Shown here: positions 55,501 through 64,000 of the stretch, one piece after another
How positions within the stretch are numbered: the stretch's first letter is position 1
Layout: each line of letters opens with the position of its first letter
NCBI GenBank assembly: GCA_002989075.1
Contig: PSQN01000013.1
Span: 1,522,379 to 1,586,378, forward strand
Direction of reading: 5' to 3'
DNA length: 64,000 nt
Origin: Arthonia radiata
Taxonomy: Eukaryota > Ascomycota > Arthoniomycetes > Arthoniales > Arthoniaceae
Position numbers and translations under genes: made by a program
The notes under the pieces: model-generated
Database searches by the model: none
What the model saw: the letters and a program-made list of their open reading frames with translations, nothing else
What the model was told of the DNA's origin: nothing

Positions 55501-58500
55501 TTAATCTGTAAATCGGTACACACTAATCTTTCTAATACCTTCTTAATATATTTCTTATGTTCTTCTAGTATACAGCTGTATACTAGGATATTGTCTAGAT
55601 AACCAGTTATAAATATGTCCAGGTAATTACTAAGTATGTTGTTAATTAGCTTCTAAAATAATACTAATGTATTTATTAGCTCAAAGGGTATAACGCAATA
55701 CTTAAAAAGTCTGTATCTGGTATAGAAGGCTGTTTTTTATTCTTTATCTTCCTTTATATAGATTAAGTTGTAAGCTCCTTATAGGTTAAACTTAGTAAAC
55801 TATTGCGTGTTATACAATCGGTCTATTATTTTGTCGATACGTAGTAAAGAATATTAGTTTCTAATAGTTATCCTGTTTAATTGTCTATAATCTACGTAGA
55901 GTCGTAGTTTGCTATTCTTCTTTAGTACGAAGAGTATTAGGTATTCGGCTAGTAATATTAATTTCTGGATAAATTCTTTCTTAAGGTTCTCGTTAAGATA
56001 GTCGCGGAGCGCTTAATTTTCTACTTCTAATAGAGAGTATATTAAACCAAATATTAGCGTCTTGCCTTTTTGTAAAGGTATTGTGTAATCTTACAATTTG
56101 TGTTCTAGGAGAGCTAAGTCTGGCTTAGCTTTCTTAAATAGATATTAAAATTAATCGTATTTCTTAAGTATCTTAGTAATTAACTGAGTACTTGTCGTCG
56201 TATAGAATTGTTGACGTATAGTTGTCTCTTATTTATACTTACGTATAGTTAGCTATAGACGAGATACTGCGTTAAACTTCTCTTGTAGGATGTCTAAGTA
56301 TCGGAGTATAGTAGTACTAACCCGCGTAAGTTCTTTATCGCGCTCCTTATTCTTACTACTAAGATTAGCTTATAGAGTATTTATTCCGTAGAACGACTCT
56401 TATTTAAAGTACTTGTACCTAGTAAAGAGAAGTTTCTTAGTTCTTTAATCTACTTCTAGATTATATTATTGTAACTAGAGTATACTTAGTACAGCGTAGT
56501 ACTAATTAATATTTACGATATTATAAGTAATTTCTTTCTAATAGTCCTTAATAGTTATACCTATTAGCAAAGTTTTGTAGTCAACTCTTTCTTCTACCCC
56601 TTAAAATCTAGATAGTACGTAGGGTAATTTCTTCTTTTGTATTTATATTTAGTACTTCTCGACGTAGCGTATTGAGATAAAGTTGCCTGTTGCGTCTAAA
56701 TCGATTATAATTTTAATGTTTCTATAGTTTATTGTTACCCGAGTATATAGATATATTCTATAGGTAGTTAAGCTTGCGTAGAGCTAGACTCTTAGAGGGT
56801 TTAACCGTTAAACGGGCCGGTATTACTGCCCTCGAAGCAGTCGGTTTAGTCTTTTCTCTGTTAATTGTATACGTTCTAGAGTATTTTAGATACTAAAACC
56901 TATTGTTAATTAATTTGCTATAAGAATTCCTGTATAAAGTGTCTTAGTACTACTTTTATTATAACGTTTAGTTTATTGTTTACGATCTCTGCTTTAATTA
57001 TATAACTATTGCTAGTTAAAACCCGTTGTATCTATAAGTTATATATTGTTAATCGAAGATATTAGTACTAACTATATAATTCTAGACCCCTAATAAGGTG
57101 GTCTACTAGTCGTTATAGGCGTAAGTAAATATATCTCAGAATATTATTAATATCTCTATTAGTGCTTAACTTCCCCTCGTAGAAGGTTAACTAACAAAGT
57201 CTTTATATTATTCCTTCCTAACGGATTAGGATTTGTTCTTCCTAGTTAATATCGTCCTCGAGCAAGGATTCTGTACCGTTAGAATTTATATTTTTATCTT
57301 TAAGTCGTTGTCTTGTCTATAACGTATCGTAGCTGCTATCTTGCTTAGCTTCTACGGTCTGTTTATCCTTAAATTTCCCTTAGGTTTCTAGATAAGGTGA
57401 TCTAGGTTGTTCTCGGGTAAGGCCTAGTTCTTGTATTAAACCTTGTTTCAGAGATATTAGTTTCTTTAGCTACTATTCTAATCTTAATTTGTCGGATTCG
57501 TGGGTCGTACAATCGTTATCGTAGTACGTAGTTTAAGATAGTGTTTTATATGGTGCAACGGTATCTCGTACCTACTGCCTCGAAATAGTGCGGTTAATAT
57601 TGTTCTAGTTCTATAGGTTTCGTTGTTCCCTTTTTATTTGTCGTTCCTTTATTTTCTCTTATAACTTACTGTCTGTGTTCTAGTTTTTATATAAGTTAAA
57701 TAAGTTCTACTCGTTATGCTTCTCGTTAGACAAAACCTAATAAGTGTTTTTCTGGTTACAGAAGGTACTCTAGTAGATATTCTTTTGCTCCTTAGTTAGT
57801 TTGGTAACGTACTTATACTAGTTCTGGATAGTTCTCTATAGAAGACTTAATTCTTATAGAGGACGACTCTTAGTTGAGTCTATGCATCAACGGTCGGAGA
57901 AAACTACTAGTAATTTTATTGTCTTATCGCGACCGTTGTCTTCCTGCGTCTAAGTAGTTATATTGAATTGTTGTCGTAGAAAATAGGGTTTCTAAGATCG
58001 ATTGTTATGCTCGTTTCTGCTAGTACTATTGAACTGTTATTTTTTAGAACGGTATTCTTTAACTTAATACCCTAGCTTTCTGTAATATAAGCATAGCTTG
58101 TTCTTTATTCTATATTCTCTTTCTTAGTTATTTAGTTTTTCTCGAGGCTTTATAAAATCTAACTCTATTAGATTGCCTCGGTTTTATCGTAAGTTTGCTT
58201 GATTCTTTGTTCCGTAGAATCTATTAGTAAGGTTATCCTTCTTTTCTATTTATCTTTTAAAGTTACTGTCGTTAATCTTCTTTGTTTATTGTATAAAGTT
58301 GTTAAGATTATTAAACTTCTCTTTACAAATATAGATTATTTCCTTAATATAATCCTTAAGTTCTTCGTAAAAGGTCTTAATAAGGGGTTTCTCGTTCTAT
58401 CCTGTTTAATTAGCATACTGTATAAATTTAGTAGCGTACCTGCTTGCTAGTCCTATTTGTTTAAGGTTCCTAAGCTTTTTAGTAGCGACGCGTCTAGCGT

Positions 58501-58915
58501 CGATTTATCTAAAGATTTTGCGAAGCTTTTTCTAAAAGAAGGCGAAGCTAGCGAAGAACTTATCGGTATCCTCGCGCCTACTCTTTATCGGGGTAAATAA
58601 GAAATTGTCGAGGTAGTACTTAACCTACTTATAAGTATCTCTATCTATATAAGAGATAGCGAATAGAACTATAGTAGTATCGTTCAGAAACTAGTCTTTA
58701 TAAGTTTTAAAGTATATAGCTAGGCGTATTAAGAATAAAGTAACTTTAGAACGTTTATTTAAGAAGCTTTTTCTTATCTTAGTGTTAACGTTTAATATCT
58801 TACTCGTACTAGCTATTCTGTTGGCTAACCTATTCGTAGCGTTGCGGCTATTGGGTACCGAAGTAGTAAATATAATTAATCTGCTTTCTCTACTTTTGTA
58901 GCGAGTCTATTAAAG
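52541..58915 (-). mobile_element. Ty3/gypsy element A internal region (gag-pol), RIP-decayed
   Basis: Reading the minus strand from 58915: gag with a knuckle relic near 58,045-58,105, protease, reverse transcriptase, RNase H, integrase and a chromodomain-like end near 53,400. All are homologous to element B and full of stops. At 55591-55599 the RT catalytic motif reads YLDN instead of YLDD (a G-to-A change on the coding strand), so the active site is lost. With its LTRs the element spans 7343 bp, a full-length chromovirus-like size. Confidence 0.8.
52640..53270 (+). pseudogene. Decayed antisense ORF of element A: cysteine cluster plus coiled coil
   Basis: Lying between pol and the 3' LTR of element A but on the opposite strand. 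Translating the plus strand gives, with stops, IPSCSKYIS..., then VCTRDKKSCNLR at 52,700-52,805, followed by a Lys/Glu/Ala-rich helical stretch at 53,000-53,110 (KLKEKVKKTCTRAAAKLA). The same order, with the same cysteine spacing, occurs in element B at 62,870-63,560. The cysteine pattern recalls fungal zinc-cluster-like proteins; the function is unknown. Confidence 0.6.
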
Positions 58916-59387
58916 TATAACGCCGGTCGCTAGAAGAACTAAACTAAGGCTTACTTGCCTTGTATACTTATTAACCTTAGTAGTGGGTATCTTATGTACT
59001 AGAGACTAAAAGATAGGAGAGGCGAGATAGATTATAGAGGGTAAGAGGGGCTTAATTAGAGTAGATAGAAGGTAAAGTACGTTATTTAAATATAGTTAAA
59101 AAACTTATATTTAGATATTAAGTTAATAAACTAAAGTCTATTCTAAGGTCGGTTATTAGTTTAGCTATATAGTTTAAGGTATATAGAGGGAGTTCCTTTA
59201 TATTCGCTAACTCGATAATGCTTATATTAGGTTTATAGGGAATATAGGCCTTTATAGCCGTCTTGTTCGATAATACCTATAGCGGGTTTATAGGCTTAGT
59301 CGAGAATAATACTAATAGAGCTAAGATAACTGGCGATAGTTGGTACTTAGGTATACGCTAGGCCGTCTAGGGCTGGTACCTATAACA
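58916..59387 (-). mobile_element. Ty3/gypsy element A, 5' LTR
   Basis: The second 472-bp LTR. Its plus-strand left end TATAACGCC is the RIP-mutated form of TGTAACGCC in the partner LTR. On the minus strand it begins TGTTATAGG and leads into the gag side of the element. Confidence 0.9.
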
Positions 59388-59392
59388 CACAG
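59388..59392. repeat. Target-site duplication CACAG, right copy
   Basis: The matching copy of the 5-bp duplication. Joining the flanks through one CACAG restores an uninterrupted element B (compare the homologous sequence inside element A at about 56,720-56,740). Confidence 0.85.
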
Positions 59393-62300
59393 AAACATTA
59401 AAATTATAATTAATTTAGACGTAATAGATAACTTTATTTTAATATGCTACGTTAAAGAGTACTAAATATAAATATAAAAGAAGAAATTACCCTATATACT
59501 ATTTAAATTTTAAGAAGCAGAGAAAAGAGTCGACTATAAGACTTTATTAATAGATATAACAATTAAGAACTATTAGAAAGAAATTACTTATAATATCGTA
59601 AATATTAGTTAGTACTACGCTGTACTAGATATACCTTAGTTATAACAATATAACTTAAAAGTAAATTAGAGAACTAAGAAACTCCTCTTTACTAAGTATA
59701 AGTACTCTAAATAAGAGTCGTTCTACAGAATAAATACTCTATAAGCTATCTTTAATAGTAAAAATAAGGAGCGCAATAAAAAACTTATATAAATTAGTAC
59801 TACTATACTTTAATACTTAGATATTTTATAAGAGAAGTTTAATACAGTATCTTATTTATAGCTAACTATACGTAAGTATAAATAAAAGACAACTGTATAT
59901 TAATAATTCTATATAATAACAAGTATTTAGTTAATTATTAAAATACTTAAAGAATACAAATAATTTTAATATCTATTTAAGAAAGCTAAGCTAAACTTAG
60001 CTCTCTTAGAATATAAACCGTAGGATTATACAATACCTTTATAAAAAGGTAAGATACTAATATTTAATTCAATATACTCTCTATTAGAAGTAAAAAATTA
60101 AGCGCTTTGCAACTATCTCAACAAAAACCTTAAGAAAGAATTTATCTAGAAATTAATATTATTAGCCGGATATTTAATACTCTTCGTACTAAAGAAGAAT
60201 AGTAAACTACGACTCTACGTAGATTACAGACAATTAAACGGAATAACTATTAAAAACCGATACCCTTTACTACGCATCGACGAAATAACAGACCGATTGT
60301 ATAACGCGCAATAGTTTACTAAGTTTGACCTATAAGGGGCCTACAACCTAATCTATATAAAGAAAGGCGAAGAATAGAAAACAGCCTTCTATACTAGATA
60401 CAGACTTTTTGAGTATTGCGTTATACCCTTTAGGCTAACAAACGTACTAGCATTATTTTAGAAACTAATTAACAACATACTTAGTAATTACCTGGACATA
60501 TTTATAACTACTTATCTAGACGATATTCTAGTATACAGCCGTACACTAGAAGAATATAAGAAATATATTAAGAAGGTATTAGAAAGATTAGCGCGTATCG
60601 ATTTATAAATCGATATCGAGAAAACCTAGTTTTATCAACAATCTATCGAATTTCTTAGATTTATAATTACCGAGCACGGTCTTTAAATAAAAGATTCGAA
60701 GATTCAATTCGTTCTAACCTAGCCTATACTAAAGAATATAAAATAATTACAATAGTTTCTTAGTTTTGCTAACTACTACAGGCAATAAATATTCAATTTT
60801 AACCGAATTACAGCACCGCTATCTTAACAGACGAAACAATCGATAGAATTTTTCTAGAGGAAAAAAGAACAATTAGTATTTAAAGAGCTTAAGGAAGCTT
60901 TTAAGATTGGGCTCGTACTAGCAATATTTGACCTTAACTTACCAATTATTATAGAAATAGACGCGTTAGACTATATAATTGGAGTATGCATAAGTTAAAA
61001 TAACAAGAAAGGAAAGCTTAGACCAGTAGCTTTCTACTTAAAAAAAATATTATCTATAGAATAGAACTACGATATTTACAATAAAGAGCTTTTAGCTATT
61101 ATAGCAGTATTCGAAACATAGCGAGCTTACCTAGAAGGAGCAAACTATACAATTATAGTATATATAAACTATAAGAACCTAACTTATTTTACGATAACAA
61201 AGAAACTTAACTGCAGATAAGTTAGATAGTTAGAGACTATAGCTCTATACGACTTTATTATTACCTACAAGAAGGGTTTTGAGAACAATAGAGCCAACGC
61301 TCTAAGCTAACGACTAAATTACCTTAATAACAAGAAATATATCGAATATATAATATTCTAAGAATACAATAATAGGATTAAATACAATCAATTAGCTATA
61401 ACAATCGAGTTTGTTATTAAACTAAATAGCCGAATTCTAGATATCCTAAGCGATTTTAAAACTTACTAAGAAAACGAGAAACGATATCTAGCACTAACTA
61501 AAAATAATAAGGGCTATTATAAATTTTAAGGCAAAATCTACGTTCTAAGGAATCTAATCCGATACATTATTAATAACTTCTACGATAACCTAACGAAGGG
61601 ACACAAGAGTATCGATAACACTATTAAAAAGATTATACAAACCTACTATATCCCGAGAATCCGACATTACGTCGAGAATTATATCCGAGAATGTAATATA
61701 TACGTAAGAACTAAGCACGCAAGGCATTTACTATACGGTAAACTACAACTACTAGAAATATTCGAGAGACTATAGTATACAGTCTTACTAGACTTTATTA
61801 CTAAGTTACTAATATTCAAGGATCTACTTATAGAAGTAGTATACGACGCTATCCTAGTTATATACGACAAACTAACAAAATACGCGTACTTTGTACCTTA
61901 CAAAGAAGCTAGCAATTTAGAATAATTAGTATATATATTCCTTCGGATTATCCTAGCAAACTATAGTTAACTGTAAAGAATTGTCTTAGACAGAGATAAA
62001 AAATTTGTCTTACGATTTTAAATATCCCTAATATAATAGCTAGAAACAAAACAAAAAATGTTAACGTTATTCTATCTATAGACAGACGAACAGACAGAAC
62101 AGACAAATTAAACACTAAAACAGTATCTTTAGGTATATATTAACTACCAGCAGAACGACTAGGTACAATTACTACTAGTAGCGTAAGTAGCATACAACGA
62201 TACTAAAAACGATATAACTAAAATAATACCGTTCTATGTCTTATACGGCTATTACCCTCTTTAAGGTAGATAACTACAAAATACTATAGAAAACGACACT

Positions 62301-62850
62301 GCTACGCAAATAGTAACGAATATAAAGACCCTGCACTAGCAGTTAAAAGCTGACAGCGAGTTTATTAACGAACAAACAAGGAAATAGTATAACAAGTCAA
62401 GAACTACCCTAAATACAAGCATAAAAGAGGAGAGAAGAGCTTACTTGCTTATAAGAAATATAAAAACTATCAAACTAAGCAAGAAACTCGACTATACTAA
62501 GACAGAACCGTTTAAAATCTTATAGCAATTGAGACCCGTAACATTTAAACTTAAACTCTCAAAAACAATAAAAATACATTCTGTATTCTATATAGCGCTA
62601 TTAAAGCTAGTCTACTTCCGAGAGGCAGAACGATCTAACTTAGAAATCCTTTCTAACAATTAAGAACCCGAGTATAAGGTTAAAGCGGTTCGAGCTTATA
62701 GACAATATCGAGGCAAACGACAGTATCTCATAAAATAGAAAGAATATTCTAAACATAAAAATTAATAGAAACTAAAATGAAACCTAATTAACTATAAAGA
62801 CACTATTTAACGATATTAGAACTAGAGTATTAGTCAGTTGTAGTAGCACT
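59393..62850 (+). mobile_element. Ty3/gypsy element B, pol (right part): RT, RNase H, integrase, chromodomain
   Basis: Plus-strand pol with many stops. [11 protein letters not shown] at 60513-60539, catalytic aspartates retained. RNase H: ID-AL-DY-type start near 60,955 and YNKELLAI near 61,070. Integrase: zinc-binding H..C part near 61,600-61,700 (GHKSID, RECNIYV) and core with TDEQTEQTN near 62,090. A chromodomain relic at about 62,670-62,790 (EYKVKAVRAYRQYRGKRQYL) places the family among chromoviruses. Almost all differences from a working frame are the C-to-T/G-to-A type. Confidence 0.82.
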
Positions 62851-62869
62851 AACACTCTAATTTACTACC

Positions 62870-63560
62870 TAGTGCGCCTTACCGGTACCTAGGTTACCTA
62901 CAAACAAACTAGCTTACTATATTAGTAGCTTACTATCTAACTTCGAAAATAGATCGTTACAAAAATCTATACTTAAGTTACTCAGTATATCTACAATATT
63001 ATTACTAAATATAGCCGCTAGCTATTCTTCCTCGAACAATATATTATTCTAATCTATTTTATTCTGCGCCTAGACGCGCAACCTTTTAAGCTCTTTCTTT
63101 AAATCTACTATTACCGCTTTAATAGCTTCGCGCTATCTTTTCGCCGCACAAACAACTTTCTTCTCTTCCGCTAGACGCTTACGTTGCCCCTAGAGGGTAT
63201 CTAACACCTGTAAGTACTGAGAACGGATACTTTAAGCTAAAAATAAGTTAAACTAACACGAAAAATAAACGTAAGATAGAAACTAACCATCCTTTAACGA
63301 CGGACGAACGTTATACGACTTCTTATCGCAAGTATATATAAAATACAATACCTTTCTAGACTTTAGGATATACTTCTTACCTAGGTAAGAGCAACGGGAA
63401 CACAAAGGTATCTCTTGACTATAGACTTTAGTAAGAATAGTATTAATCTTAAGCGCTTTATTAGCGTTAGGAGCCTTCTTAACTTTAGGTATAACGAGTT
63501 ATAGAACTAAATCTACTATAGAACAACAATAAGGTTTTAATGTCTCTAGGGCCGTTAAGG
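62870..63560 (-). pseudogene. Decayed antisense ORF of element B: cysteine cluster plus coiled coil
   Basis: On the minus strand, opposite to gag-pol and just inside the 3' LTR. It shows IPLCSRCSYLGKKY, then YTCDKKSYNVR (63,300-63,410), then a charged helical stretch near 63,050-63,240 (GQRKRLAEEKKV, LKKELKRLRV) and an acidic/hydrophobic end. It is the counterpart of the frame in element A at 52,640-53,270, so it is a shared part of this retrotransposon family. Confidence 0.6.
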
Positions 63561-63569
63561 ACGACTAGC

Positions 63570-63587
63570 CTTAAAGAGGAGACCTTG
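63570..63587 (+). promoter_or_regulatory. Polypurine tract of element B
   Basis: TTAAAGAGGAGACCTTG directly before the 3' LTR, purine-rich as expected and similar in position to that of element A. Confidence 0.55.
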
Positions 63588-64000
63588 TGTTACAATCTTA
63601 CTATATTAAGCTAGTACAAGGCTAAGCGTAGCCAGCCTTATTAAAGTATTATATAGTATACTTAATAACTTTAATACAGCGACGTCGGCAACGTCGCTAT
63701 ATCGCAATAAGATCTCGACCACGCGATAAAGAGATTGTCGAGACCGTCGGACATAGAGAAACATACCTATATACCTTAGACTATATAGCTAAACTAATAA
63801 CTAACTTTAGAATAGACTTTAGTCTATTAACTTAATATTTAAATATAAGTTCCTTAACTATATTTAAATAACGTATTTTATCTTCTGTCTACTTTAGTTA
63901 AGTCCCTCTTACCCTCTATAATCTATCTTGTCTCTCCTGCTTTTTAGTCTCTAGTATACAAGACACCTATTACTAAGGTCGATAAGCACACAAGGTAAGT
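63588..64000 (+). mobile_element. Ty3/gypsy element B, 3' LTR (cut by window end)
   Basis: 413 bp matching the 5' LTR at 49401-49850 from its first base; the last ~37 bp and the target duplication lie outside the window. Transition-type differences separate the two LTRs. Confidence 0.85.

Noticed and set aside
58199-58450. 83-codon ORF within the AT-rich block
   Set aside because: Antisense to the decayed gag of element A; hydrophobicity comes from TTA/CTT-rich RIP sequence. The 61679-61870 frame is likewise antisense to the element B integrase.
45900-64000. CRISPR-like or centromeric satellite explanation for the AT-rich block
   Set aside because: No short regularly spaced repeats; the block is explained by LTR elements with retained TG..CA ends, target duplications and gag-pol remnants.

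Overview
The window is a piece of nuclear DNA from a filamentous ascomycete (Pezizomycotina). I infer this from the very short introns (about 47 to 115 bp, GT..AG with CTRAC/CTRAT-like branch sites), from the gene set (a QDE-1/SAD-1 type RNA-dependent RNA polymerase, a fungal complex I accessory subunit, a SHE3-like adaptor, a CBM18 copper-radical oxidase) and from a neighbouring transposon block showing the C-to-T/G-to-A decay typical of repeat-induced point mutation (RIP). A Dothideomycete is my guess; the sequence does not settle it.

Layout. Positions 1-45,830 are a normal GC, gene-dense compartment with sixteen well supported protein genes: MPS1 kinase (-), PTC7-type mitochondrial PP2C (-), an orphan helical/coiled-coil protein (+), cellular RdRP (+), splicing factor PRP4 (-), D-lactate dehydrogenase (+), a secreted cupin-like protein (-), a CBM18-glyoxal oxidase (+), a 17.8 kDa-type complex I subunit (+), NOP12 (-), an SDS3/DEP1 family protein (+), a large KH-like fungal protein (-), a SHE3-like coiled coil (-), an otubain (-), CSN2 (-) and CWC25 (+). 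I rebuilt exon joins by hand from splice signals, reading frame and family conservation. From 42.2 to 45.8 kb the gene density falls: a decayed tRNA-Pro-like sequence and three weak small ORFs.

From about 45.83 kb to the end the sequence turns abruptly AT-rich and is full of stop codons. It is a nest of LTR retrotransposons. A B-type gypsy LTR fragment (46,857-47,016) is cut by a Ty1/copia element (from 47,017); that is cut by a Ty3/gypsy chromovirus-like element B (5' LTR 49,401-49,850; 3' LTR from 63,588 and running off the window); B is cut by a full-length related element A in the opposite orientation (52,045-59,387), with 472-bp LTRs and a 5-bp target duplication CACAG on both sides. Both gypsy elements carry, between pol and the 3' LTR, a decayed antisense reading frame with a cysteine cluster followed by a coiled coil.

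How the genes fit together. Most genes are housekeeping functions (spindle checkpoint, splicing, ribosome biogenesis, mitochondrial respiration, the COP9 signalosome and deubiquitination) with no operon-like logic. Several are arranged head to head and probably share promoters: PTC7/orphan coiled coil, PRP4/DLD, cupin-like/glyoxal oxidase, NOP12/SDS3-like, CSN2/CWC25. The cupin-like/glyoxal oxidase pair is the only one with an obvious common theme, since both products are secreted. The RdRP (RNA silencing) and the RIP-decayed transposons represent two genome-defence layers, but their proximity here may be chance.
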